Positions 1-8,472 of a stretch of 64,000 nucleotides of DNA are shown piece by piece. The DNA is from Aquibacillus saliphilus. GTDB lineage: Bacteria > Bacillota > Bacilli > Bacillales > Amphibacillaceae. The notes under the pieces were generated by a model, which saw only the letters and a list, made by a program, of their open reading frames with translations, had not been told where the DNA came from and ran no database searches. The position numbers were made by a program, and so were the translations under genes. The stretch spans positions 81,944-145,943 of the forward strand of contig NZ_JAIZAP010000011.1 of the NCBI RefSeq assembly GCF_020404745.1. Reading direction: 5' to 3'. Position 1 is the stretch's first letter. Every line of letters starts with the position of its first letter.

Positions 1-1
1 A

Positions 2-1285
2 CCCTTTGGTATTGTATTAGTTGCTGACTTATTAGCAATTGTTCTAGTTGTTACAACTAATATAGTCGCTCTCGCTTGTGTTTTCTATGCACCAAAATCA
101 TTGAGTAAACAACAAGAAGAATTTTACTTTTATACATTTTTCTTTATGCTTATTACTGGTGTATCAGGAGCATTCTTAACAGGTGACTTGTTTAACTTAT
201 TCGTATTTTTCGAAGTGCTATTAATGGCATCTTATGCATTAATCGTACTTGGAGGCGGCAAAGTACAATTACGCGAGTCAATCAAATATGTATTAATTAA
301 CCTATTTTCATCGATGCTGTTTGTTACTACCATTGCCTTTTTATATTCTGTTGTAGGTACAGTTAACATGGCCCAAATAGCAGAAAGAGTACAAGAAGTA
401 GACCAAAAAGGAATTCTAACAACAATCGCCATTATGTTGTTTTTCGTATTTGGAACCAAGGCTGCACTATTTCCACTCTATTATTGGCTTCCAAAGCCCT
501 ATATTGTTCCAAATCCAGTTGTGTCCGCGCTTTTTGGTGCATTACTAACCAAAGTAGGGATTTACTCAATTCTAAGAGTTTTCACATTAATTTTCGTACA
601 TGATCCAGCCTTTACTCATAACTTCTTTATATGGATTGCTGGATTCACGTTGATATTTGGAGCAGTTGGAGCATTGTCAACCAACAACATTAAGCTAGTT
701 GTAGCGTATAACATTATTCCAGCTGTAGGGTTTATGATTATGGGTATTGGTATCTATAATGAGGCAGCCCTTAGTGGTGCAATCTATTACCTTATCCATG
801 ATATGATTATTAAAGCAGCATTATTTCTTTTAGTCGGAGCAATCGCATACTTAGCTGGAACCTCGGACTTAAGAAAAATCAGAGGATTAATCCATCAATA
901 TCCGTTACTAGGATGGCTTTTCTTTCTATCGGCATTTGTTTTAGCCGGAATTCCACCGTTTAGTGGTTTCATTGGGAAATTACTACTACTACAAGGTGGT
1001 CTAGAATCAGGAGAGGTAGTCATTGTAATCATTGCTCTTTTGTCTAGCTTATTAATTCTGTTATCGCTAATGCGAATATTTGTAAGAGGATTCTGGGGTG
1101 AAAAGGATGATAGCATCCAAGTGAACAAAAAAGCGGCTCAGAGCTTTACTATACCCGTCGTATTCCTATTATTCTTTTCTGTATTGCTCGGAGTAGGTGC
1201 AGAGCTTTTCTATCCGATGATTGAAAGTATCTCATCTTACTTATTAAACCCTGAAATCTATATTGAATCTGTTCTGAAGGAGTAA
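2..1285 (+). CDS. mrpD: Na+/H+ antiporter subunit MrpD (5' truncated by window)
   Basis: Large membrane subunit of the Mrp (Mnh/Sha) cation/proton antiporter, related to the proton-pumping ND4/ND5 subunits of complex I. The frame is open from base 2, so the first TTG at 101 is internal and the true start lies left of the window. About 12 hydrophobic segments are visible. The family signatures are present: an acidic residue in FFEVLLMASY and the conserved lysine stretch GTKAALFPLYYWLPKPY followed by a second lysine in GALLTKVGIYS, both typical of proton-translocating subunits. It is followed after 4 bp by mrpE, so mrpD to mrpG form one operon. Upstream mrpA-C are expected outside the window. 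Identification is secure; the N-terminus is missing only because of the window edge. Confidence 0.95.
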   Translation, partial: PFGIVLVADLLAIVLVVTTNIVALACVFYAPKSLSKQQEEFYFYTFFFMLITGVSGAFLTGDLFNLFVFFEVLLMASYALIVLGGGKVQLRESIKYVLINLFSSMLFVTTIAFLYSVVGTVNMAQIAERVQEVDQKGILTTIAIMLFFVFGTKAALFPLYYWLPKPYIVPNPVVSALFGALLTKVGIYSILRVFTLIFVHDPAFTHNFFIWIAGFTLIFGAVGALSTNNIKLVVAYNIIPAVGFMIMGIGIYNEAALSGAIYYLIHDMIIKAALFLLVGAIAYLAGTSDLRKIRGLIHQYPLLGWLFFLSAFVLAGIPPFSGFIGKLLLLQGGLESGEVVIVIIALLSSLLILLSLMRIFVRGFWGEKDDSIQVNKKAAQSFTIPVVFLLFFSVLLGVGAELFYPMIESISSYLLNPEIYIESVLKE

Positions 1286-1289
1286 AATT

Positions 1290-1766
1290 ATGCCACTTCA
1301 AATTGTTCTAAATATTATCATTGCTGTGATGTGGATGTTCTTGAGTGAAAGCTATACGTTCTCAGCGTTTATCTCGGGATACTTAATAGGTATTCTACTT
1401 CTGTTAGTATTACAGCGATTTATACCTGACTCTTTTTACATGAAGCGTGTATTCAACGTATTAAAATTAGTCCTGTTGTTCTTAAAGGAGCTTATCCTAT
1501 CTAATTTAGAAATCGTCAAACATGTCTATTCACCCAAACTAGAGATTGAGCCTGGGATTTTTGCTCTTCCTACCGAGTTAAAAAGCAATTGGGAAATCAC
1601 GATGTTAGCTAACCTAATTACATTAACACCAGGAACACTTGCGGTTGCCATCTCTGATGATAATTCAATTATTTATATTCATGCAATGGATTTAGCCGAC
1701 ACAGAGGAATCCATTCGATCTATTAAAGATACATTTGAAAAAGCAATTATGGAGGTTACACGATGA
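1290..1766 (+). CDS. mrpE: Na+/H+ antiporter subunit MrpE
   Basis: 158-residue MnhE/MrpE-family membrane protein. Two or three N-terminal hydrophobic segments (about residues 1-65) precede a cytoplasmic domain containing the family stretch NLITLTPGTLAV (around residues 107-118). The ATG is preceded by AAGGAG located in the 3' end of mrpD. The 3' end overlaps mrpF by 4 bp (ATGA), showing translational coupling. MrpE is an accessory subunit needed for full activity or stability of the hetero-oligomeric antiporter. Confidence 0.95.
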   Translation: MPLQIVLNIIIAVMWMFLSESYTFSAFISGYLIGILLLLVLQRFIPDSFYMKRVFNVLKLVLLFLKELILSNLEIVKHVYSPKLEIEPGIFALPTELKSNWEITMLANLITLTPGTLAVAISDDNSIIYIHAMDLADTEESIRSIKDTFEKAIMEVTR

Positions 1767-2074
1767 ATACTGTGGCAGAAACAACACACCGGCTAATCGA
1801 ACTGACAACGATAGTTTGTATTGTAGTTATCGCCATATCGATTATTTTCCTGCTATACAGAATTATTAAAGGTCCAACTAATCCCGACAGAGCTGTAGCT
1901 TTAGATGCTATTGGTCTTAATTTAATGGCATTAGCAGGATTAGCTGCTATATTATTAGTTACCACAAACCTAAATGATGTAATTCTATTAATCGGGATTT
2001 TGTTATTTATCGGGACAATAGCCATTGCTAAATATTTAGAAAAGGGTGTTATCATTGACAGAGACTTTGATTAA
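1763..2074 (+). CDS. mrpF: Na+/H+ antiporter subunit MrpF
   Basis: 103 residues, three hydrophobic segments, MrpF/PhaF family. The stretch RIIKGPTNPDRAVALDAIGLN (with its G-P-DR core) is the family hallmark between helices 1 and 2. Start ATG overlaps the mrpE stop; the GGAGGT ribosome site lies in the mrpE end. Small obligatory membrane subunit of the Mrp complex. The 3' end overlaps mrpG by about 20 bp. Confidence 0.95.
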   Translation: MNTVAETTHRLIELTTIVCIVVIAISIIFLLYRIIKGPTNPDRAVALDAIGLNLMALAGLAAILLVTTNLNDVILLIGILLFIGTIAIAKYLEKGVIIDRDFD

Positions 2075-2432
2075 TATAGTGTTCGATATTCTAGTAGTAT
2101 TAAGTTTATTGATAGGCACCTTTTTTATATTTTCAAGTTCAATCGGTTTACTTCGCTTCCCAGATGTCTACACGAGGTTGCATGCCACAACAAAAGCAGC
2201 AACGCTTGGTGTTTCTGGTATTATGATAGGAGCATTTATATTTTTATATATTGAACATGGATTAGTAAGTGGTAAGTTAATCTTAGGTATTATCTTTGTT
2301 TTACTTACTGCGCCAGTTTCTGCACATATGATTTCACGTGCTGCCCACCGAATCGGTGTAAAGCCTTGGAGTAACACGCAGGTCAAAGATGCTTATCAGG
2401 AGGCAATAGACCAAAGAGAAAAGCAAAATTAA
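2055..2432 (+). CDS. mrpG: Na+/H+ antiporter subunit MrpG
   Basis: MrpG/PhaG family, about 125 residues with three hydrophobic segments; the conserved stretch SSIGLLRFPDVYTRLHATTKA is visible near residues 28-48. I prefer the TTG at 2055 over the GTG at 2046 because AAGGG at 2042-2046 then sits 8 bp upstream, whereas the GTG would overlap it. Last gene of the mrp operon, followed by a terminator at 2454. The Mrp complex exports Na+ in exchange for H+, important for salt and alkali tolerance. Confidence 0.92.
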   Translation: MTETLINIVFDILVVLSLLIGTFFIFSSSIGLLRFPDVYTRLHATTKAATLGVSGIMIGAFIFLYIEHGLVSGKLILGIIFVLLTAPVSAHMISRAAHRIGVKPWSNTQVKDAYQEAIDQREKQN

Positions 2433-2453
2433 ATAAGTACTAATCTTTTACTT

Positions 2454-2485
2454 AGCATTTACCCACTTCGGGTAGATGCTTTTTT
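2454..2485 (+). terminator. Rho-independent terminator of mrp operon
   Basis: An 11-bp stem (AGCATTTACCC pairing with GGGTAGATGCT, one G-U pair) with a 5-base loop is followed by a run of five T. It lies 22 bp after the mrpG stop and before sigK. Confidence 0.85.
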
Positions 2486-2595
2486 ATTTAATAAAATCGT
2501 CTATAGTTTTTTTCATGGGAGACAGGCACAATTAGTCACTTTTCTACATAAGGTGAATTATAGGCAATAGCCCAATATATAGGAGGTGCATGTGG

Positions 2596-3297
2596 TTGTC
2601 TACCATTCTGAGCGCACTTGCTTTACTAATTAAAGAGGCATTATTTTTCGTATCCTATGTAAAAAATCATGCCTTCCCCCAACCATTATCATCAGAAGAA
2701 GAGGCAAAGTACATCGAGAAAATGCAAGATGGTGATGAGCATGCAAGAAATATGTTAATTGAACATAACTTACGATTAGTAGCTCATATTGTCAAAAAAT
2801 TTGAAAATACGGGGGAAGATACTGAGGACTTAATATCTATCGGAACAATTGGTTTAATCAAAGGGATTGAGAGCTTTTCTAGTGGTAAAGGAACAAAATT
2901 AGCCACTTACGCAGCCCGTTGTATTGAAAATGAAATCTTAATGCATTTACGAGCTTTAAAAAAAACAAAGAAAGATGTATCACTCCATGATCCAATTGGG
3001 CAAGACAAAGAGGGTAATGAAATTAGCCTTATCGATATTTTACAAGCAGAAAACGAAGATTTAATTGAATATATTCAATTAAATATGGAAGTGGCTAAAA
3101 TCAGAGAGTATTTAGGCATATTAGATGAACGGGAAAAAGAGGTTATTATCTGTAGGTATGGATTAACTAATGAGAAAGATTTGACACAAAGAGAAATTGC
3201 GAAAAAGTTAAATATTTCCAGGAGTTATGTTTCGCGAATTGAAAAACGCGCGCTTATGAAAGTATTCCATGAATATTACCGAAAAGAAAAGCGTTAA
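2596..3297 (+). CDS. sigK: RNA polymerase sporulation sigma factor SigK (pro-SigK)
   Basis: Late mother-cell sigma factor of sporulation. The protein carries sigma-70 region 2 ([51 protein letters not shown]) and region 4 with a helix-turn-helix ([20 protein letters not shown]). I choose TTG at 2596, not the ATG at 2590: AGGAGG at 2581-2586 is 9 bp from the TTG, and the resulting 20-residue leader ending ...FFVS before YVKNH matches the length of the B. subtilis pro-sequence removed by SpoIVFB. The gene is one continuous frame, so no skin-type prophage interrupts it. It sits between the mrp operon and a probable SigK-dependent coat gene. Confidence 0.96.
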   Translation: MSTILSALALLIKEALFFVSYVKNHAFPQPLSSEEEAKYIEKMQDGDEHARNMLIEHNLRLVAHIVKKFENTGEDTEDLISIGTIGLIKGIESFSSGKGTKLATYAARCIENEILMHLRALKKTKKDVSLHDPIGQDKEGNEISLIDILQAENEDLIEYIQLNMEVAKIREYLGILDEREKEVIICRYGLTNEKDLTQREIAKKLNISRSYVSRIEKRALMKVFHEYYRKEKR

Positions 3298-3323
3298 TTT
3301 AAGTTTCCATGGCATTCACCTAT

Positions 3324-3351
3324 ACAAAGTCCATTTCTCACGCATATATTG
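3324..3351 (+). promoter_or_regulatory. Candidate SigK-type promoter
   Basis: ACA at 3324-3326, a 16-bp spacer and CATATATTG at 3343-3351 resemble the SigK consensus (AC, 16-17 bp, CATANNNTA) except for the final base. It lies 27 bp upstream of the Gly/Tyr-rich gene at 3379. The match is by eye; a chance match in AT-rich DNA is possible. Confidence 0.45.
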
Positions 3352-3378
3352 TTAACAAAACCTAAAGGCGGTGAGTTA

Positions 3379-3633
3379 ATGCCATATAGGGGGTATGAAC
3401 CACAGTATTATCCTTATTCACCTTATGACAATTATGGTGCGGATTACGGATATGAGCACGGACCTGGTTATGGGTATGGTTATGAATACGGACCTGGCTA
3501 TGGTTATGGGTATGGCCCTGGAGGTGCTGGTTACGGAACCGGTGGCACCGGGATTGGATTCGGTCTTTTAATTGTAGGTATTGTATTGCTTCTAATTCTA
3601 GGTGGCGGTTACTATTATTATAATTATTTATAA
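3379..3633 (+). CDS. Gly/Tyr-rich small protein with C-terminal membrane helix, probable spore-surface protein
   Basis: 84 residues. Residues 1-55 are a low-complexity tract rich in Tyr, Gly and Pro with repeated GYGYGYEYGPGYG units; residues 60-80 are hydrophobic (FGLLIVGIVLLLILGGG) and the end is YYYYNYL. Start ATG at 3379 is chosen because GGCGGTGAG precedes it; an upstream TTG at 3349 has no ribosome site. The layout resembles tiny YjcZ-type sporulation membrane proteins and Tyr-rich coat proteins, but I cannot assign a named family. Its position directly behind sigK and a SigK-like promoter suggests mother-cell expression. Function is inferred only. Confidence 0.75.
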   Translation: MPYRGYEPQYYPYSPYDNYGADYGYEHGPGYGYGYEYGPGYGYGYGPGGAGYGTGGTGIGFGLLIVGIVLLLILGGGYYYYNYL

Positions 3634-3647
3634 TAATAATTATCATT

Positions 3648-3683
3648 AAAAAATAAGACCTCTGATTCACTGCGAATCAGAGG
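3648..3683 (-). terminator. Terminator between convergent genes
   Basis: Perfect 10-bp inverted repeat (CCTCTGATTC / GAATCAGAGG, 5-base loop) at 3659-3683. On the minus strand it is followed by TCTTATTTTTT, making a good terminator for yrhC. On the plus strand the T-run is weak, but it may also stop the Gly/Tyr gene. Confidence 0.8.
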
Positions 3684-3686
3684 TTA

Positions 3687-3926
3687 CTAGTGTTCTAACT
3701 GTTCATTTAACTGTATTTGCCATTTTCGTAGTAACAGTGCAAACCAGCCTGAGATTGATAAACTAACAAGTAGCAAACCGATTAGAATGCTTTCTTTTCC
3801 TGTTGGAGAAAGAAAAACATTTATAATCATACCTAAATAAAAGTATATACTTAGAATTAATAGAGTAACTAAAAAACGACTATAATCCTCTATTTTATTT
3901 TTTATTTTCATTGTTTCTAAATCCAT
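3687..3926 (-). CDS. yrhC: YrhC-like small membrane protein
   Basis: 79 residues with two hydrophobic segments (about 17-38 and 46-65) joined by a short loop, and charged ends. A strong ribosome site (GGGGAGGAG) precedes the ATG. In B. subtilis a protein of this size, YrhC, closes the yrrT-mtnN-mccAB operon, and here it lies directly after mtnN, so the assignment rests on size, topology and position. Molecular function is unknown. Confidence 0.75.
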   Translation of the reverse strand: MDLETMKIKNKIEDYSRFLVTLLILSIYFYLGMIINVFLSPTGKESILIGLLLVSLSISGWFALLLRKWQIQLNEQLEH

Positions 3927-4001
3927 AATATTTCTCCTCCCCTAGTTGCATAATAACACAACAATTGGGGAATGAAGAGATGTAAATGATGGTAAAAACA
4001 A

Positions 4002-4703
4002 TTAATCAGAAGGTTGGTTTTTAATTAGATTCATAATTAGATTTGCCGAATTTGTAGCTGCTTGCGTGAGAAATGAGTCAAAAGAAATAGACGATTCTTT
4101 CCCAGCAATATCTGAGAGTGCTCTTATGATAACAAAAGGGGTTTCATATCTGTGACACACTTGTGCGATTGCCGCGGCTTCCATTTCAGCTGCCAGCATA
4201 TCAGGGAACTTCGTGCGAACAAAGTTTACTCGGTCCCTATCTTCCATAAAAGAGTCTCCTGTGGCGATAATTCCTTTTACAGCTTTTATTGAATCCAATA
4301 TTTTAGTAGATTGCATTGCCTGATCAATTAAAACAGGATCTGCTTCATACATTGCAGGCATACCAGGTACTTGTCCATAAGCATAATTGAATGCAGTAAC
4401 ATCAACATCATGATGTGTGACTCTTGTTGATATCACAAGGTCTCCTACTGTTAAATCTTCAGCAAAACCACCTGCTGATCCGGTATTAATAATTTGAGTA
4501 GGTTGGTATCTTTCATGGAGAATAGTCGTTGCCATCGCAGCATTTACCTTACCAATTCCCGATTTAAGCAAAACTACACTTTTCCCATACAAACTACCCT
4601 CTATAAATAAACAACCGGCTATTTCTTCTTTTTCATCGATTTTCATATTATTTTCTAACAATTGAACTTCTTCATCCATTGCTCCAATGATTCCTGTTGT
4701 CAT
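4002..4703 (-). CDS. mtnN: 5'-methylthioadenosine/S-adenosylhomocysteine nucleosidase
   Basis: Cleaves the glycosidic bond of methylthioadenosine and S-adenosylhomocysteine, feeding methionine salvage and removing the inhibitory by-product of SAM-dependent methylation. 233 residues, normal length. Family features: IGAMDEEV at the N-terminus (catalytic Glu), GSAGG near residue 76, [11 protein letters not shown] with the substrate-binding Met-Glu, and the catalytic Asp in RALSDIAG. The ATG has AGGAGG 9 bp upstream. In B. subtilis yrrT precedes it and mccA-mccB follow; none of the three is here. Confidence 0.97.
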   Translation of the reverse strand: MTTGIIGAMDEEVQLLENNMKIDEKEEIAGCLFIEGSLYGKSVVLLKSGIGKVNAAMATTILHERYQPTQIINTGSAGGFAEDLTVGDLVISTRVTHHDVDVTAFNYAYGQVPGMPAMYEADPVLIDQAMQSTKILDSIKAVKGIIATGDSFMEDRDRVNFVRTKFPDMLAAEMEAAAIAQVCHRYETPFVIIRALSDIAGKESSISFDSFLTQAATNSANLIMNLIKNQPSD

Positions 4704-4766
4704 GATTATTGTCCTCCTGGTTTATTCGCATCATTTCTTTTATCCATTTCACTTGCTATAATTAAA

Positions 4767-5459
4767 TTACTTTTTGTCATTTTCCTTCAATATTTCTACT
4801 TTAGTAGGCTGCCAACCTTGATTAGTTACCCAGCTCAGGTAGACGCGATAATTTTCTTCTTGAGCTTTATTAGTAACAGTTCCTATCACAGATTGAGGAC
4901 CTACTCCATCTACCCACCAAGTAATCATATCACCTTCAACTAATCCTGTTGCATGCCTGAATGCTTTCAATATTTCTTCCCACTCTTGAGTTTCCTTTTT
5001 AATTTTGGTTACATGAGGCTCCTCTTGTTCTGTGCCAATCGGACTCCAGTTCCCAGTATAAGCTTCGATTACATTTTCATCATCAGATGACACTGTCTCT
5101 GTTTCAAATTGTTCAGATTCTTCAGTTTCTTCTTCATTAGCAGACTCATTATTCTGATTTGAACTAGTCTCTTCTTCAGAATCTACTTTTACATCCTCAG
5201 TTTCTTTTTCTTCTAAAGTTTCATCCTCACTACTCACACTTTCCTTGTCACTTTCTGATTCTACTTGTTGATCCTCACTATTATCTTCCTTATCCACGTC
5301 AGTTGCTTGGTTATCATCATCATTCCCACCAAAGATAAACAGTGCTATTAATACAACAACTAAGATACCCCCAGCAACAAACAGCCATGATATCCAAAGT
5401 GTATTCTTTCTTTTTTTCTCAAATCGGTCAACTCTTGTATTATCAAATTCGTCAGACAT
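4767..5459 (-). CDS. yrrS: YrrS-like membrane-anchored DUF1510 protein
   Basis: 230 residues. A short cytoplasmic basic region (KKRKN) and one membrane segment (about 21-44) are followed by a long, very acidic Glu/Ser/Asp-rich linker (about 50-130) and a folded C-terminal DUF1510 domain ending in WVTNQGWQPTKVEI. Predicted type II, mostly outside the membrane. The gene follows pbpI as in B. subtilis, where yrrR(pbpI)-yrrS are adjacent and linked to cell-wall synthesis during sporulation. Here the two are separated by an opposite-strand small gene and yrrS has its own promoter at 5488-5516. Confidence 0.88.
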   Translation of the reverse strand: MSDEFDNTRVDRFEKKRKNTLWISWLFVAGGILVVVLIALFIFGGNDDDNQATDVDKEDNSEDQQVESESDKESVSSEDETLEEKETEDVKVDSEEETSSNQNNESANEEETEESEQFETETVSSDDENVIEAYTGNWSPIGTEQEEPHVTKIKKETQEWEEILKAFRHATGLVEGDMITWWVDGVGPQSVIGTVTNKAQEENYRVYLSWVTNQGWQPTKVEILKENDKK

Positions 5460-5487
5460 CTATGTACCTCCTCTATCTTCTATTTTT

Positions 5488-5516
5488 ATTATACTATGTT
5501 CCTTCTATTGAACCAA
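5488..5516 (-). promoter_or_regulatory. SigA-type promoter of yrrS
   Basis: On the minus strand TTGGTT (5511-5516), 17-bp spacer, TATAAT (5488-5493), about 28 bp upstream of the yrrS start. It probably drives yrrS-mtnN-yrhC independently of pbpI. Confidence 0.65.
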
Positions 5517-5687
5517 TGCTAGATAATCGAAACTTACTAAAATGAATATTTGTTCCCCTTAGAATATGCCTAATATCGGAATATTGTTATTTTGTCGAAC
5601 TTTTTCTAGTTTTGGCATATGTGCAGGACTTTTTCCATATATATGTAATTAGAAACATTAGAGATAATTTAAGGAGCGTGTTAGGAT

Positions 5688-5936
5688 TTGAACGTCACAA
5701 CTTTCGATTGTAATTTGTGGGATTTAACCTTGTTTGAAAAAGTAGGCTATGATAAAAATAACAATGTATTTGTCATTTACTATTTTGATGGTGTTCAAAT
5801 TGAATTTTCAGAAATAGAAGAACTAACTGTGTATCAATTTATTATTTCTACGAGTAAAGAAGAATTTATAAAGACTGTTCTTCTTCCTAATTATCCATAT
5901 ATACAGCATGTTGGACACATCTCCAAATTTAACTAA
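5688..5936 (+). CDS. Hypothetical 82-residue protein, KTSC-like pattern
   Basis: Opposite-strand gene lying between pbpI and yrrS. Start TTG at 5688 with AAGGAG at 5671-5676 (11 bp). No signal peptide or membrane helix. The pattern of VGYDKNNNVFVIYYFDG, then a conserved hydrophobic strand, then STSKEEFIKTVL resembles small KTSC-domain proteins, but I cannot confirm this. Base composition matches the neighbours. It has no counterpart at this locus in the B. subtilis order I know. Real-gene status rests on the open frame and ribosome site only. Confidence 0.6.
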   Translation: MNVTTFDCNLWDLTLFEKVGYDKNNNVFVIYYFDGVQIEFSEIEELTVYQFIISTSKEEFIKTVLLPNYPYIQHVGHISKFN

Positions 5937-5965
5937 TATAACTACTTTGTTAAAAACTTCAAAGA

Positions 5966-6005
5966 GCCACTAATTTTATTATTTATTTTTTTCTAAATTA
6001 GTGGC
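5966..6005. terminator. Terminator-like inverted repeat at pbpI 3' end
   Basis: Perfect 11-bp inverted repeat GCCACTAATTT / AAATTAGTGGC with an 18-base AT-rich loop. One arm lies inside the last codons of pbpI (coding for ATNL). It sits between convergent pbpI and the 82-residue gene and may end transcription from both sides, though T-runs are modest. Confidence 0.55.
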
Positions 6006-7703
6006 AATTTCTTGAAAAACCTGGTAGTTCTTTGATTCGCCACTTATCTGATCTAGATCTACGACAACTAAAGCATATTTAGGTTTTTCACTTGGGAAAA
6101 ATCCAGCAAACCAATAATGATTTTCACCATTTCTCCCGGTCTCAGCCGTTCCAGATTTTCCAGCTACTCTTGCTCCCTTTAAACTTTGGCCTGTGCCATT
6201 TTCTACTACATCAATTAGCATCCTTTTTAGTTGAAGAGCTGTTTCCTTATTTATTAAATTTTCCTGTTTAATCATAGGTTTGAATTCCATCATTGTTGTC
6301 CCGTTATTATATAGAATTTTTTTTGCGATACGTACTTGTCCTTTTACACCATTATTTGCAATAGTCGCCATCATGTTCGCTATTGCTAGCGGAGTAATCT
6401 TGACTTCTTTTTGACCAATTGCTGTCTGTAAAATTGCTCGTTCGACAAATTTATCTTCATTATTTCCCCAAATCGTCCCTTGTTCTTCCTCAGGAAATTG
6501 GCTAAATTGCTCAAAGTGATACAGATCCCCACTCCAACCGACTGGCTCTAACAGGCCCATTTTATCAGCGTATTTTTCTAGAATCTCCTTATCCGCGTGC
6601 ATTAACACTTTGGCAATTTCACCAAATGCAAAATTACAACTCAAAGCAAAACTCTCCTGAAAATTCAAGATACCGAGTGTTCGGGCTGCTGTATCATCAC
6701 CATACAGGTTATTATCACAATCATATGTTCTCTCTAGACTTAATGGACTTTGTTCTATCGCAGCTGCTGCTACCACTGTTTTAAATATGGATCCTGGAAA
6801 TTCAGCTGTGAGCATTTGGTTCTGTAGTGTATTATCACTATATGGATTACTTTCGTCAATTTTTGGCCTTGATACCATTGCTAAAACATCTCTAGTCTCA
6901 ATGTCTAAAAGTACTAATCCACCCTTAGTTATTTGATGCTGGTCAATTACTTGTTCAGTCATATACTGGATGTCTGAATCAATCGTTGTTTGAACCTTTA
7001 CTGGATAAAAGTAATCACCTGTGCCTTGATATCTTAAATTCAACCCTAAGAGTGGATTACCTCTAGCATCTACATGGTATTTTAACGTTTCATCACTGGT
7101 TGATACTAAGAATGAATCAAATGTCTTTTCTAGTCCTGAAATACCAATAGGTGTAGAGTCAGCACCATTACCCGATGCTTCGTATCTAGATTTATACTCT
7201 TCACTATTTTCACGCACAATACCCAATGTATGACTAGCAATCAAGGGATCTAAAAAAATAGTTCGTTCCACTGCAACAATTCCAGTAATATTTGCTTGTT
7301 TCGCTTCTTCATATAAGGATGTACTAACGTCCGTACTTATTATATCGGATAAATAAACCGGTTTTTTCTCTCGTTCGATATGTGTTCTCCAATCAGGGAT
7401 TAATATATCTAATTTTGCTCGTAATGACTCTGGTAAATCAAGTGAATGTACAAAAGGAAACAAAACAATGTCCTTTTTCGATTCGTTATTCAACCGCTTA
7501 TTAGCTCTATCTAAAAAAACACCCCTGCCGTTCGATAAAGAAATTTCACTAGAACGTTGCTTTACACTTTCCTCCAATAAATTAACTTGTTCTGGTCCAT
7601 AGCTTTCTGTTGATAGTAACTGTATATCAGCTAGTTTATAAATAACAAAACAAATGAATAAAGTTATAGTAAGAGCACAAATATATACTCGTGACTTTTT
7701 CAT
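5979..7703 (-). CDS. pbpI: Class B penicillin-binding protein PbpI (transpeptidase)
   Basis: 574 residues. One N-terminal membrane anchor (about 5-25), an N-terminal non-catalytic (dimerisation/pedestal) region to about 230, then the transpeptidase domain. All three active-site motifs are intact: SIFK at 305-308 (nucleophile Ser305), SCN at 355-357 and KSG at 516-518. It crosslinks peptidoglycan outside the membrane. Position next to greA and yrrS matches B. subtilis pbpI (yrrR, 584 aa). The ATG is preceded by AGAGGGGTGA. In B. subtilis PbpI is linked to sporulation-time wall synthesis; that role is carried over by homology. Confidence 0.93.
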   Translation of the reverse strand: MKKSRVYICALTITLFICFVIYKLADIQLLSTESYGPEQVNLLEESVKQRSSEISLSNGRGVFLDRANKRLNNESKKDIVLFPFVHSLDLPESLRAKLDILIPDWRTHIEREKKPVYLSDIISTDVSTSLYEEAKQANITGIVAVERTIFLDPLIASHTLGIVRENSEEYKSRYEASGNGADSTPIGISGLEKTFDSFLVSTSDETLKYHVDARGNPLLGLNLRYQGTGDYFYPVKVQTTIDSDIQYMTEQVIDQHQITKGGLVLLDIETRDVLAMVSRPKIDESNPYSDNTLQNQMLTAEFPGSIFKTVVAAAAIEQSPLSLERTYDCDNNLYGDDTAARTLGILNFQESFALSCNFAFGEIAKVLMHADKEILEKYADKMGLLEPVGWSGDLYHFEQFSQFPEEEQGTIWGNNEDKFVERAILQTAIGQKEVKITPLAIANMMATIANNGVKGQVRIAKKILYNNGTTMMEFKPMIKQENLINKETALQLKRMLIDVVENGTGQSLKGARVAGKSGTAETGRNGENHYWFAGFFPSEKPKYALVVVDLDQISGESKNYQVFQEIATNLEKNK

Positions 7704-7761
7704 TATTTCACCCCTCTCTTAGTTTTCATTATCGACTAAGAGAAAGTTACTTAAACTAAAT

Positions 7762-7796
7762 AAAAAAGATGTTCCATGAGAATCCATGAAACACCT
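7762..7796 (-). terminator. Terminator after greA
   Basis: On the minus strand an 11-bp stem (GGTGTTTCATG / CATGGAACATC, with G-U pairs) is followed by six T. It lies 9 bp past the greA stop and separates greA from pbpI. Confidence 0.8.
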
Positions 7797-7804
7797 TCTT
7801 TAAC

Positions 7805-8281
7805 TTAGCTTACTTTTATAATTTTAACACTCATATCTCCGTCTGGTGTATATACGGTTACTTCTTCACCAATCTCTTTACCCAAAAGGCTTTTAGCAAT
7901 TGGCGAATCATTAGATATTTTCCCCTCAAATGGATCAGCTTCTGCACTACCTACAATTGTATAAGTTTCCTCATCACCATTAGGTAATTCTTTGAAGGTT
8001 ACTGTTTTGCCTAATGAAACTACATTAGGATTTTGGTTATCATTTTCGATTATAACTGCGTTACGCAACATATTTTCCACTTGAGCGATTCTTGATTCAA
8101 CGAAAGCTTGTTCGTCTTTTGCTGCATCATACTCAGAGTTCTCGGATAAGTCACCAAAGTCGCGAGCAATTTTAATTCTTTCAACAACTTCTTGGCGTTT
8201 TTCCGTCTTTAAGTAATTCAATTCATTTTCGATTTTCTCTTTTCCCTCTTGGGTCATGTAGTAGCTTTTTTCTACAGCCAT
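7805..8281 (-). CDS. greA: Transcription elongation factor GreA
   Basis: 158 residues, usual length. The N-terminal coiled coil contains the GreA tip region with acidic residues [16 protein letters not shown]; the C-terminal FKBP-like domain carries [16 protein letters not shown]. It stimulates transcript cleavage by stalled RNA polymerase. The ATG at 8281 has AAAGGAG at 8 bp; the GTG three codons upstream is too close to the ribosome site. Flanking udk and pbpI match the B. subtilis order. Confidence 0.97.
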   Translation of the reverse strand: MAVEKSYYMTQEGKEKIENELNYLKTEKRQEVVERIKIARDFGDLSENSEYDAAKDEQAFVESRIAQVENMLRNAVIIENDNQNPNVVSLGKTVTFKELPNGDEETYTIVGSAEADPFEGKISNDSPIAKSLLGKEIGEEVTVYTPDGDMSVKIIKVS

Positions 8282-8472
8282 TTCAAACACTCCTTTGATC
8301 CCAACAATTTCTAATACCGATATTTAGTCCAATAATACCTTTAATAGCTAGCTTAAAATTTATTGATATTCCAAATGATAACATATTTACCGTATATATT
8401 GGAATTAAAAACTACTAACAAATATTATGGCTGATTTTCAAAAGATTTTCAACACTTTTCTAAATATTTCCA

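Noticed and set aside
2486..2589. SigE promoter for sigK
   Set aside because: Only weak partial matches in AT-rich DNA; nothing I could defend.
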